Source: Proteobacteria bacterium UBA6522 (GTDB lineage Bacteria; Pseudomonadota; Gammaproteobacteria; Steroidobacterales; Rariloculaceae). From it: 60,865 nucleotides of DNA. Shown piece by piece: positions 36,103 to 43,794 of the stretch (position 1 is the first letter of the stretch; the number at the start of each line of letters is the position of its first letter). Under the pieces are notes generated by a model, which was not told where the DNA came from, did no database searches, and was given only the letters and a program-made list of their open reading frames with translations. Location of the stretch: the NCBI GenBank assembly GCA_002434915.1, contig DJLG01000177.1, positions 5,001 through 65,865 on the forward strand. The letters run 5' to 3'. A program made the translations under genes and the position numbers.

Positions 36103-37348
36103 GCTCTAATGAAGAATCCTTCTTCAATATATCCGAATCGCCTTTTAGAGTGCTTTCTGGTCCATCAAGTAGAGGCATCTCATCAACGGCACTAGTGACT
36201 AAACTTAAGCCAGATCTAAATGCGAGGGTAGCATTGTCCTCTTCTCCAAACTGCTTAAGAAGACGTCCATATAAGACAAAAGCATCTGTCCGAGGTGACA
36301 TGGCTAAGCTAGACTCAAGATAGCTCCGGGCTTTGCCCCAAAATTCTAATGTCATACAAAGCCTTGCTGCTGTAAGGAGCAAACCATCATCCTCTGTATG
36401 CTTCTCAAGCCATTCTTCAACATAGCGCAATTGTTTTTCAGCATCTCCATCGGAAATTTTTCCATATGCAAGCACTAAATCATCGTTCCATTCAGCTTTT
36501 AGACCTGCTCTTAGCTCTTTTTCAGCTTCCTTGCCATATCCACATAAACTAATTGCCATTGAATGGACCGCTATTATTTTTGGAATGCTACGAAGTCGTA
36601 TAGGCATTTTTTGCCATACGGAATCTATTTTTTCATAGGTAATTTTAGGGCATGCCCAGCATGACTGCAGCGCTGATGTACAAAGGCTTTCCAGCTCCGT
36701 CGTTTCCAACCGAGCAAAACCCAATTGAGGCAACAGTTCGACAAGCTCTTCCCAATGCCCGGATGCATGGTAAAGCTTCGCAAGCAATGCAAGTAAGACG
36801 GGATGATTAGGTTCTGTTTTTTGTATATGGCTTAATGTTGCTAGTGCTTGCCCAAACTCCTTATGTTCAAGCTGGAGTTCGGCCTGGGTTAGCAAAATGG
36901 TTATTTTCGCTTCTGGCAGCTCCTCAAAAGCTAACTTCAACCAGTTATCTCGGCGACTATCTGATCCTTGTGACTGGGCTGCTCGTGCTGCAAGAAGGTA
37001 GCTAATAAGTGGAGCATCTGTACCCTTTAAGCTCTGTGCCAACAATCGCTCACCCTTGGACCAGTCGCCTTCAGAGATGTGCATCAAACCAAGGGTTAGC
37101 TTTTCTCCTGCACGCCTCACACGTCTTTCTACTAAAGCTTCACCTAAGCGACGCGGTGCATTCCAAACCGCAACTAATACTCGAATAACAGCATAGGCAG
37201 CCACTAATGTTAAAGCTAGGCCTGGGACAGACATCTCAACAACATATCCCATAAAATTTATCAGCACATAGCCACGGTCCTGTAACAAAAAATTTGAAAT
37301 GAATACTCCAAAAAATAAAGCCATCAGAATCCAAAACCCGGTCCTCAT
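36062..37348 (-). CDS. hemY: HemY-like TPR membrane protein
   Basis: Protein of 428 residues with two N-terminal membrane segments (about 5-28 and 40-64) and a TPR-rich cytosolic part, matching proteobacterial HemY. Family stretches include LRVLVAVWNAPRRLGEAL (basic loop), ISEGDWSKGERLLAQSLK and repeats with the spacing of TPR helices. Despite its name it is not the protoporphyrinogen oxidase HemY of Gram-positives, and its role in haem metabolism is unclear. Its ATG overlaps the hemX stop as TAATG. The 3' end overlaps the convergent parA-like gene by 41 bases. Confidence 0.9.
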   Translation of the reverse strand: MRTGFWILMALFFGVFISNFLLQDRGYVLINFMGYVVEMSVPGLALTLVAAYAVIRVLVAVWNAPRRLGEALVERRVRRAGEKLTLGLMHISEGDWSKGERLLAQSLKGTDAPLISYLLAARAAQSQGSDSRRDNWLKLAFEELPEAKITILLTQAELQLEHKEFGQALATLSHIQKTEPNHPVLLALLAKLYHASGHWEELVELLPQLGFARLETTELESLCTSALQSCWACPKITYEKIDSVWQKMPIRLRSIPKIIAVHSMAISLCGYGKEAEKELRAGLKAEWNDDLVLAYGKISDGDAEKQLRYVEEWLEKHTEDDGLLLTAARLCMTLEFWGKARSYLESSLAMSPRTDAFVLYGRLLKQFGEEDNATLAFRSGLSLVTSAVDEMPLLDGPESTLKGDSDILKKDSSLELIEAESVSNPAIR

Positions 37349-38472
37349 TAGCCTTCTCTATCCGAAAGCCTGCGCAATAATTCGAGAGATCCGCTGATAT
37401 CAGGTAGCTCCGGCTCAATATTTAGATTCGCCATTTCCTGTAAAAGCAGGAGAGCACTTTCTACTCTTTGATCTGAAGCATCAAATTCTCGGCCAAGTAA
37501 GGCGCTGGCAGCGCTCAGACTAACTTCAAATACACCTCCCTGAGACCTAAACAACGCAAGCCTGGCAAGCTCCAACTCAAGTTCTAACTGCCTTCTGACT
37601 AATGCTTGCTCTTCATTACTGAGCATTCTTGTCGAATCACTCTCTGTACGTTCAACGCTAATCATCCCATTCATTGCTTGTTTAAAGCTGTACCAGATAC
37701 GCTCTAAATTTGGCGTAATATTTTCAATTGATTCTTGGTCGCCGCCTAAGTTCACAGGCGCCACCGAAGCGATAGGTAATGATTCCACGCTTTCTAAAAG
37801 CCTTGCGAGGCTATAATTTAATCCCTCTTTATCTGGTAGCTGAACTGCTATCAACGATTCCAGTTCTTCTAAAATCTGCTCATTAACAACACGAAATGAC
37901 GGGTTTCCCAGCTCCCTAAGCTTGGCGTCAGCCAATTCCAAAGCGGTAATAGCGCCTTCCCAATTATTGCTCAGGCCTAATGCTGTATTAGCAACCACTA
38001 GATAATACTCAGCTTCTGCTCGTATCCACTCGCGCCTTGCAGAATCTGAAACCCCTTGTAATGAGTTAAGACGTCGCTCCAAAGTCTGAAAACGCTCAGG
38101 AAATTCCTCCAAACGCCTATCTAGATCACGCGCAATATTACGAGCGTCTTCATTTGCATTCTGTAGTGAATTAACCCTGTCTCCAAATGAGTCAAGCATC
38201 CCCTGTATATCGCGAATTGACTCTACAGATTGGCTTTCAGACTGTCTTAGCATGGTCGAATAAATTTGATGCTGCCACCAAAGATACCCGGTTGAAAAAA
38301 CTGACATTAAAGCCAGCAATAAAGCTAAAAATACCGCGACATAAAGACCTTTACTTTTCATGGTTACTAGCTCGTTTTTAGCCAAAATATCCGCTGTACT
38401 TTGAGCCTCCACAGGGCCATTGTTCTCTAAATCAGGTAGGTCTTTTATGATCTGATCACTCATAGTTTTCAA
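37348..38472 (-). CDS. hemX: HemX-like membrane protein
   Basis: Protein of 374 residues with one membrane span at about 42-66 (LYVAVFLALLLALMSVFSTG), a long coiled coil (about 75-135, with MLDSFGDRVNSLQNANEDA) and a C-terminal domain containing LVVANTALGLSNNWEGAITA and LELELARLALFRSQGGVFE, typical of the proteobacterial HemX family. It is often annotated as uroporphyrinogen-III C-methyltransferase, but catalytic SAM motifs are not present. Normally it follows hemC-hemD; here those genes are absent and a divergent ubiK lies 171 bp upstream. Confidence 0.9.
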   Translation of the reverse strand: MKTMSDQIIKDLPDLENNGPVEAQSTADILAKNELVTMKSKGLYVAVFLALLLALMSVFSTGYLWWQHQIYSTMLRQSESQSVESIRDIQGMLDSFGDRVNSLQNANEDARNIARDLDRRLEEFPERFQTLERRLNSLQGVSDSARREWIRAEAEYYLVVANTALGLSNNWEGAITALELADAKLRELGNPSFRVVNEQILEELESLIAVQLPDKEGLNYSLARLLESVESLPIASVAPVNLGGDQESIENITPNLERIWYSFKQAMNGMISVERTESDSTRMLSNEEQALVRRQLELELELARLALFRSQGGVFEVSLSAASALLGREFDASDQRVESALLLLQEMANLNIEPELPDISGSLELLRRLSDREG

Positions 38473-38643
38473 AGAATGGTTACTCTATATCTGTTTTACC
38501 ATACCTATAGTCTCTTAAACCAAAGGGGTTTGAATATGTTTTTCCAAACCTTCATGCTTGTTGAGGGTATCATGTGTACTGTGACAGCTTCAGGTTAACC
38601 CCTGTCGCTATCGACTATGTTTATAGACTAAACGGTATTATTA

Positions 38644-38904
38644 ATGACCAACCAATCCGAACGCCCGACATTGGATAGACTAGCCAAGCAGTTAGCCGAT
38701 GCAGTGCCAGGCAACTTAAAGTCCATCGGCGAAGATGTTGAGCGAAACTTCAAGTCTATTACTCAATCTACATTGTCAAAAATGGATCTCGTGACTCGCG
38801 AAGAATTTGATATTCAAACCGCTGTTTTGGCTAGAACGCGTGAGAAATTGGAATTACTTGAAACCCGGTTAGCCGAACTAGAGGATTCCCAACAAATCGA
38901 TTAA
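38644..38904 (+). CDS. ubiK: Ubiquinone biosynthesis accessory factor UbiK
   Basis: Small protein of 86 residues of the UbiK/YqiC (BMFP) family: LDRLAKQLADAVPGNLKSIGEDVERNF forms an amphipathic N-terminal helix, followed by MDLVTREEFDIQTAVLARTR and a C-terminal coiled coil KLELLETRLAELE that trimerises. It binds UbiJ and helps assembly of the Ubi complex. It is divergent from hemX. Short but matches the family over its whole length. Confidence 0.94.
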   Translation: MTNQSERPTLDRLAKQLADAVPGNLKSIGEDVERNFKSITQSTLSKMDLVTREEFDIQTAVLARTREKLELLETRLAELEDSQQID

Positions 38905-38994
38905 TAATCGATATTGGATTCCTGAGATAATGATGTCATCTTTGTGAGACTTCATATAATCGATATAATTTGGACCATATAAAAGGAGGAGCGC

Positions 38995-39210
38995 TTGGAT
39001 AAAAGAGATAAACGTTTTTACGATAGCTTCATGATTGTTACAGGTATATTTACAGGAATTATCTTAGGTATAGTTTTTGCTAAAGCACTCGCACAACCAA
39101 CCGATATTATTGCAATCACCTCGAAAATTAATTCGAATACACAAATAGAATTTACGGAGCAAAACAAAATTATTAACTCGTTTGATACCACTATTATCAG
39201 AACATATTAG
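38995..39210 (+). CDS. Small single-span membrane protein, unknown
   Basis: Frame of 71 codons beginning at TTG 38995 with a strong ribosome site, GGAGG at 38985-38989, five bases upstream. The peptide has a charged start (KRDKRFYDSF), one hydrophobic span at about 12-33 and a polar 35-residue tail. The N-terminal region resembles the membrane anchor of gammaproteobacterial c5-type cytochromes, but no CxxCH haem motif follows in any frame before the next gene, so it is either a short relative or a decayed stub. Moderately sure it is translated because of the ribosome site. Confidence 0.5.
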   Translation: MDKRDKRFYDSFMIVTGIFTGIILGIVFAKALAQPTDIIAITSKINSNTQIEFTEQNKIINSFDTTIIRTY

Positions 39211-39219
39211 GCAAAACAC

Positions 39220-39245
39220 TTTGATGAGTAATTATGCTCATCAAA
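39220..39245. repeat. Perfect 9-bp inverted repeat between the small membrane protein and the metallo-hydrolase
   Basis: TTTGATGAG (39220-39228) and CTCATCAAA (39237-39245) flank an eight-base loop. The hairpin falls just after the TAG of the 71-codon gene and before the ribosome site of the next gene. It is not followed by a T tract on the plus strand, so it may be an RNA processing or stabilising hairpin, a weak terminator, or an operator. Confidence 0.5.
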
Positions 39246-39261
39246 AGCTGGCACCAAGGGA

Positions 39262-40170
39262 ATGATAAAAAAACCATACCGTCTACTTGCTATAGCACTT
39301 ACCAGCATTACCACAAATAGCCTCCTCGCACAGGATCTTACGTATTCTGCTGATCTCCTCACACAAATCCGTGATGCTTCGCGTGCTGTACCAGGAGCGC
39401 TTCCAACCTCTATTAATTTCGTTAAGTTTGCCGAGAGTCATAGAACATATTCAGTAGTTATCGAAGACGGGGGGGAAGAGCCATTTATTTCAGCTCGTAC
39501 GGCGTTTCAGATTGTCTATCAAGATGGCTCTGTGATGATCGATGCGGGCATGGATGAAACAGTCCACCAATTTTATGGATTTGGACGTGTTGAACCCTAC
39601 TGGCCAGAACGTAATCAGATGGTACAAGACGCTTTGCGGCAGGCGAATATGATCTTAATTACCCACGAACATGGTGATCACATTGCCGGCGTTATACGTA
39701 GCGATATTCGAGATGAAATCGCTAGTAAAACAATTTTAACAAAAGCCCAAGTAAACACTTTAATCGATTCGCCTCAACTGCCTGAAATTGGCTTAACGGA
39801 AAACCTGGCCGCTAAATACACTGTCATAGATTACGATAAGTTTCTGCCAATAGCCCCTGGAATAGTTCTAGTCAGAGCGGCCGGCCATACGCCAGGCCAT
39901 CAGATAATTTATGCTCAGCTAGAAACCGGTATGGAATATGTTTTTATTGGTGATATTGGATGGTCACTAGATAATGTCATAGAGATAAAACCAAGACCTC
40001 AGTCAACTATTAATAGAATTGGCGAGGACCCACAGGCCCTGGTGACTCAACTAACTTGGCTTAATGGGCTCCTTAAAGAGAATTTACTGGTAATCCCCTC
40101 TCATGATGACTCATTGCTATTTAAGTATGCAGCGGAAGGACTTCTGAATGATTCTTTTATAATTCACTAG
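39262..40170 (+). CDS. Exported metallo-beta-lactamase-fold hydrolase
   Basis: Protein of 302 residues with an N-terminal signal peptide (basic KKPYR, hydrophobic core, probable cleavage after LLAQ). The metal motif THEHGDH is at 134-140, with further ligand regions AAGHTPGHQIIYAQ, FIGDIGW and the late PSHDD. It therefore looks like a periplasmic MBL-fold enzyme. The fold covers lactamases, lactonases, glyoxalase II and phosphodiesterases, and the sequence does not decide among them; a His in the loop VHQFYGFGRVEPYW is notable. It is convergent with the Tat-exported oxidoreductase gene. Confidence 0.82.
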   Translation: MIKKPYRLLAIALTSITTNSLLAQDLTYSADLLTQIRDASRAVPGALPTSINFVKFAESHRTYSVVIEDGGEEPFISARTAFQIVYQDGSVMIDAGMDETVHQFYGFGRVEPYWPERNQMVQDALRQANMILITHEHGDHIAGVIRSDIRDEIASKTILTKAQVNTLIDSPQLPEIGLTENLAAKYTVIDYDKFLPIAPGIVLVRAAGHTPGHQIIYAQLETGMEYVFIGDIGWSLDNVIEIKPRPQSTINRIGEDPQALVTQLTWLNGLLKENLLVIPSHDDSLLFKYAAEGLLNDSFIIH

Positions 40171-40226
40171 CACGATAAACGTATCATTTTTTGAGAAACC
40201 TATAACTGATATCTTCCGTTTGGCTG

Positions 40227-41426
40227 CTAGATCCTTAATGGTAGATCAACAGCAGCACCAGATTCTGAACTCCTATAAACCGCCTCAGTCCACTCCATGT
40301 ACTGTGTACCTGTTTCGAAAGTTGCCATTGTCACTTCTTCCACACCTAGAATTGCGTTAATAAACTCCTCTTCTACCCGATAGAAGGCCTGTTGTTCTGA
40401 AGGATTAGGAAGTTCAGTAAGCTGCATGTCCCCCCGTCGACCAATAAAAATACTCTGGCCACTATCCACACGTCCTGGTGTACCTGCTATGTGGATCGTA
40501 CCTTCGCTGCCGAAAATCCAGGTATGGTTTCCATTCGATAGACCACTAGTTGCACTAAACTTCATATGGACTTGGGCACCATTATCTAGCTCATACAAAA
40601 CATCGACGTGATCCGGAATACTGACAGACTGTAATTCTCCATCTGAGTTACGTCTGCTCGGTACGTGTACCTTTGTCATCGCCATTACTCGATTTCCAGC
40701 ACCAAACCATCGCAGCATCGATTCATAGGTGGACCCGATATTCAAAACGTTATAACCGCTGAACTCCCGATCATGACGCCAATGAAGCTCCCCACCAAAG
40801 TCTGCAAATCGACGCTGGACCCTCTGAATCTCAACTGAAAGTACCTCGCCCACATAAGATTCCTCCAACAAGCGATGCAAAGCTCTATCGATCACATAAC
40901 TGGTAGAAGTGGGCACTAGCTGACAAACAAGGTCTGGGTGTTGTCTGGAAGCTGACAGCATTTCATGAGCCTCTGCCGCAGTATTCGACATGCGCGCCTG
41001 ACACAAAACGTGTTTCCCACTCTCAAGCGCCGCTAATGTAATCATGTGGTGCATGTAAGGCCAAGTACCTATTAACACCGCATCAATCCCATCATCACCT
41101 AATAGCTCTTGCCAGTTAGAATAGGCCCGTGGAATATTGAACTCATCGGCTACCCGTCGACTGGATTGTAAAGATCGGTTTGCAACTGCCACAATTTCAC
41201 ATTCCGGTATTTTTTTAAATCCTGGAATCATTACTTCACGAACGACCGTGCCTGCGCCTATGATGCCCACGCGAATCTTGTCCTCTGTTCGTGGCGTCGC
41301 CGGCTGGGAGTCTTGCGCAAAGAGACTAGGCGTTGCTAATGCAGCTGCTACTGGAATTGCTGCCGAGGAAAGAAATTCTCGGCGCCTCATTTTAGGTTTC
41401 ATGTCGGTTTCGGATTCATCTTTCAT
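40227..41426 (-). CDS. Tat-exported Gfo/Idh/MocA family oxidoreductase
   Basis: Oxidoreductase of 399 residues with a twin-arginine signal: MRRREFLSSAAIPVAAAL at 13-30 and cleavage near SLFAQ. The Rossmann motif VGIIGAGTVVRE follows at about 53, then ICARMSNTAAEAHEM in place of the usual EKP motif (here CQARMS), which departs from canonical Gfo/Idh/MocA catalysis. Such exported members include glycoside-processing NAD-dependent enzymes. Alternative start ATG at 41402 is possible. Probably monocistronic. Substrate unknown. Confidence 0.8.
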   Translation of the reverse strand: MKDESETDMKPKMRRREFLSSAAIPVAAALATPSLFAQDSQPATPRTEDKIRVGIIGAGTVVREVMIPGFKKIPECEIVAVANRSLQSSRRVADEFNIPRAYSNWQELLGDDGIDAVLIGTWPYMHHMITLAALESGKHVLCQARMSNTAAEAHEMLSASRQHPDLVCQLVPTSTSYVIDRALHRLLEESYVGEVLSVEIQRVQRRFADFGGELHWRHDREFSGYNVLNIGSTYESMLRWFGAGNRVMAMTKVHVPSRRNSDGELQSVSIPDHVDVLYELDNGAQVHMKFSATSGLSNGNHTWIFGSEGTIHIAGTPGRVDSGQSIFIGRRGDMQLTELPNPSEQQAFYRVEEEFINAILGVEEVTMATFETGTQYMEWTEAVYRSSESGAAVDLPLRI

Positions 41427-41558
41427 CGGTATAGCCCCATGCTTCTGTTCGTCTCAGAAACTAACAGATTGATAAAATAACTGACAGTCCCACCTAAGAC
41501 TATGCACATGGAACTATATTGTTATTTCGGAAAATTTAGCGGGAGATGAGATTTGAGT

Positions 41559-41693
41559 CTAACACTGCTCTCTAGGCTTAGCCCCATTTACTCGCAATGT
41601 GCGCCTACCAATATCTGTTCCATTTAATTGTGCAACAGATGCTCCACCTTCTTCTTGATACGGATTCCAAAATTTCACGCACATTGCTTTCTG
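41559..41693 (-). pseudogene. Remnant of an RRM-type RNA-binding protein gene
   Basis: On the minus strand, just after the ppiC stop, one frame reads LTESNVREILES, like helix 1 of an RNA recognition motif, and a second frame, shifted downstream, reads EEGGASVAQLNGTDIGRRTL followed by RVNGAKPREQC and a stop at 41561-41559. The second part matches helix 2 and strand 4 of bacterial RRM proteins (ALNG.DLGGRTLRVNEAKPR). The middle, including the RNP1 motif, is missing and the two pieces are out of frame, so this is most likely a deleted, decaying gene. It is the only recognisable content of the 267-bp gap 41427-41693. Confidence 0.6.
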
Positions 41694-41975
41694 TCAATCA
41701 GAGCGACTAGTTACTTCGATCAAGTGATAACCAAACTGGGTTTTTACAGGCCCCTGAACGTCATTTATGGCAGCACTAAAAACAACTGTATCGAATTCTT
41801 GTACCATTTGTCCTGGCCCAAACGAACCCAAATCCCCGCCTCTTTGTCCAGATGGGCAGCTAGAGTGCTCTTGGGCAAGTGCTGCAAAATCTCCGCCCTC
41901 CGCTATCTGATCTTTCAACTGTATGCAGAACTCCTCACTATCGACGAGTATATGTCGAGCCGTTGCCTGTGCCAT
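41694..41975 (-). CDS. ppiC: Parvulin-type peptidyl-prolyl isomerase
   Basis: Single-domain cytosolic parvulin of 93 residues, the same length as E. coli PpiC. Family residues are ARHILVDSEEFC at the start, SCPSGQRGGDLGSFGPGQMV in the centre and FGYHLIEVTSR at the end, covering the active-site Cys, Met/Phe and His positions. It would catalyse cis-trans isomerisation of prolyl bonds. It precedes the RRM remnant and follows the DUF938 gene by 126 bp on the same strand. Confidence 0.94.
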   Translation of the reverse strand: MAQATARHILVDSEEFCIQLKDQIAEGGDFAALAQEHSSCPSGQRGGDLGSFGPGQMVQEFDTVVFSAAINDVQGPVKTQFGYHLIEVTSRSD

Positions 41976-42101
41976 CCTTGCCTCCTGTGCATTTAAGTTA
42001 TAACCCCTATCGGGCGCGTGAAGTTACACCTTGTAGAATATTTTTGCCATTCATATTTTCTAAAAAGTCTTTTTAGTTGCAGCCCAAATACAAATTCCGC
42101 T

Positions 42102-42770
42102 TCATTGTTTGATTTTTACAAAGTGACGCCTAAAGATTAAACCAAAGTTATTTGTTGGCATCTCCACAACCTCATCTAAAAACAGCCCTGCACTTTGTCC
42201 TAGTTTTTCTAAGTTTTCCAAATCTCTTACACCCCAAGCAGAATTTTTCTGCCTCAACTGTCTATCAAAAGACTCATTGCTCGGCGCAGTATGAGCCCCA
42301 TACCGACGATAAGGCCCATACAAAAAAAGAACTCCTGCATCCGACAACACTTCTTCTGAACCCTTGATAAGTTCTTTAGCTGCTTCCCAGGGCGCAACAT
42401 GAACCATATTGCTACATAAAACCATATCTACTTGCGTAACAGGCCAAGGTCTTGTCATTACATCTAAATCCAGGGGGCTTTTGATATTAGCGAGCTTCGC
42501 CCGATCCATTCTGGCCTGTATGGAAACACGAAAATCAGGGTCTGGGTCAGAAGGAATCCAGTCTAGACTGTCTAAGGCGGAAGCAAAATGGACAATATGC
42601 TGTCCTGTACCGCTGGCCACCTCCAGCACTTTTCCAGCAGATGGAACACACGCTTTTAGCGCCTCAAGAATCGCTTCTTTATTGCGCTCGGCAGCTGGCA
42701 TGCTCCAAAGACCAGCAGGATTTTTAGTGCCATAGGGCCTATTCATATCAAACTCTGTACTAATCACCAT
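42102..42770 (-). CDS. DUF938 family SAM-dependent methyltransferase-like protein
   Basis: Protein of 222 residues of the DUF938 family with a class I methyltransferase fold. SAM motif I is VLEVASGTGQHIVHFA, preceded by AAERNKEAILEALK; a DPDPDFR stretch, MVLCSNMVHVAPWEA and FLYGPYRRYGAHTAPSNESF are family signatures. Substrate unknown. The start may be ATG 42770 or the Met of MNRPYGTKNP. It is the last gene of a same-strand run that begins with the GNAT gene at 44719. Confidence 0.87.
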   Translation of the reverse strand: MVISTEFDMNRPYGTKNPAGLWSMPAAERNKEAILEALKACVPSAGKVLEVASGTGQHIVHFASALDSLDWIPSDPDPDFRVSIQARMDRAKLANIKSPLDLDVMTRPWPVTQVDMVLCSNMVHVAPWEAAKELIKGSEEVLSDAGVLFLYGPYRRYGAHTAPSNESFDRQLRQKNSAWGVRDLENLEKLGQSAGLFLDEVVEMPTNNFGLIFRRHFVKIKQ

Positions 42771-42787
42771 AAAATTTTTAGTTTATG

Positions 42788-43024
42788 CTACCTCTTAGCT
42801 CTGTTGGCTGCCGTGACTATTGCAGCAGCTAAAAGCGCTATGCCAACCGAAACCCCAATAGCTGCCCCAACAGAGGCCCCAATACCGGGCACACCAAAAA
42901 AAGCGCCAAATATTATGCCAAATATAACGCCGATAATTACCCCAGCAGGGAGCGCAGCAACGCCCCAAACTGGAAAAAATTTCTCACGATTTAGCCTAGC
43001 TCGTTGTTCTATCAAATCTTTCAC
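42788..43024 (-). CDS. Small glycine-rich double-span membrane protein
   Basis: Protein of 78 residues if started at GTG 43024, whose GTGA overlaps the stop of the thioesterase gene; TTG 43051 is an alternative (87 residues) with a ribosome site too close. A charged N-terminus (KDLIEQRARLNREKFFPVWG) precedes a long Gly/Ala/Val-rich hydrophobic region that can form two short spans with GxxxG patterns, ending in NRAKR. Not recognised. A proline- and alanine-rich frame on the plus strand at 42804-43070 is its antisense shadow. Confidence 0.6.
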   Translation of the reverse strand: MKDLIEQRARLNREKFFPVWGVAALPAGVIIGVIFGIIFGAFFGVPGIGASVGAAIGVSVGIALLAAAIVTAANRAKR

Positions 43025-43536
43025 TCTGTTGAGTCCACCCAGGAAGCCCAACCTTCTGGCAGTTTTTTAACCCCTAACACAGACATGAATTTCTTAGGGC
43101 TCAACGGCACAATCTTATACTGGCCGTTTACTAATAAATCACCTGATTCATTTCTTGCGTCATTGTGAACGGTTTGAATCCTTCCTGCTTCGGCTAGATT
43201 CGGTATGGTTGCTGAAAGATATAGAGGTTCACCTTCTCTCGCAGGACGATGATATGTGACTTGTGCCGACCTCAGGAGCCAAAGCGCCTTCGGCCCTTTT
43301 GTGAGCATCATCCCCGACCAGCAAGCTATACAATCAAGAGCTGTAAAAACAATGCCACCATGTGTAATACCGGGAAATCCGATTAAAGAAGGGTCCGGCA
43401 AAAAGATCCCTATGATTTTTTTTGGGTCGTTCGGGTCATAATTAACCTTTAGCTGTAACCCTTGGCTATTGGACGGACCACATCCAAAACACACACTATC
43501 AGCAATGAATCTATCGTTTAGCGCTTGCTCTGACAA
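43021..43536 (-). CDS. PaaI-type hotdog-fold thioesterase
   Basis: Protein of 171 residues with the motif CFGCGPSNSQGLQLK near 17-31, characteristic of a hotdog-fold acyl-CoA thioesterase subfamily, and the active-site region FPGITHGGIVFTALDCIACW, in which H-G-G and a following Asp are conserved. It starts 13 bp after the SelW-like gene stop and overlaps the next gene by 4 bases. Its acyl substrate is unknown. The operon position links it to the selenoprotein gene by expression only. Confidence 0.85.
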   Translation of the reverse strand: MSEQALNDRFIADSVCFGCGPSNSQGLQLKVNYDPNDPKKIIGIFLPDPSLIGFPGITHGGIVFTALDCIACWSGMMLTKGPKALWLLRSAQVTYHRPAREGEPLYLSATIPNLAEAGRIQTVHNDARNESGDLLVNGQYKIVPLSPKKFMSVLGVKKLPEGWASWVDSTE

Positions 43537-43549
43537 AGCATTTACTCCA

Positions 43550-43786
43550 TTAATTCTTTGATTGCATCGCTATCCTGAGAAACTTTATTATTTCTTCGTC
43601 AGCTGGAAAGCGCCCTTCCTTGTCTTTTGAAAAAATAAATTCGCTATTAAAAAAAATATCGAATACACCATTACTTCCCTCAATGAGCCTCACATCGATA
43701 GCTAATTCTTTCTTTATTTTTGCCTCCAGACCGGCGGCAACTGAAAGATAATTTCAACGCCCACAATATTTAATTATGACACTCAT
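43550..43786 (-). CDS. SelW-like selenoprotein (SelT/SelW/SelH family) with in-frame TGA
   Basis: A 78-codon frame runs from ATG 43786 to TAA 43552-43550, interrupted only by TGA at 43756-43754 (codon 11). Read with selenocysteine it begins MSVIIKYCGRU, placing U in the CxxU redox motif where relatives have CxxC or CxxU. The rest matches the Rdx fold: an amphipathic helix, LIEGSNGVFDIFFNSEFIFS (the family GxGVFEIxVxGxLIxS stretch), KEGRFPADEEIIKFLR. GAGGTGAG just upstream of ATG serves as ribosome site. Codon-level conservation continues after the TGA to a normal stop, and a SECIS-like hairpin follows. The gene starts 8 bp after a membrane-protein gene and 13 bp before the thioesterase gene, so it belongs to that operon. 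Function: thiol/selenol oxidoreductase of unknown substrate. Confidence 0.85.
43720..43740 (-). promoter_or_regulatory. Candidate bacterial SECIS hairpin for the SelW-like gene
   Basis: On the minus strand TTGCC (43740-43736) pairs with GGCAA (43724-43720), a G-A mismatch follows, then CC/GG closes the apical loop GGTCT (43732-43728). The loop begins 21 bases after the TGA and carries G in its first positions; GGUCU is also the apical loop of the fdhF SECIS of E. coli that binds SelB. Spacing and loop fit known bacterial SECIS elements. Because it lies in coding sequence, the structure also has to encode SVAAGLEAK, which it does. Confidence 0.75.
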
Positions 43787-43794
43787 GACTCACC

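Noticed and set aside
38904..38966. 11-bp direct repeat ATAATCGATAT at 38904-38914 and 38956-38966
   Set aside because: Short, AT-rich and only two copies in a spacer; likely chance, no link to a known site.
41628..41996. 122-residue plus-strand frame
   Set aside because: Antisense to ppiC and to the RRM remnant; cysteine- and histidine-rich without any recognisable pattern.
42804..43070. 88-residue plus-strand frame rich in Pro, Ala and Thr
   Set aside because: Antisense reading of the Gly/Ala/Val-rich small membrane protein; repetitive composition follows from that.
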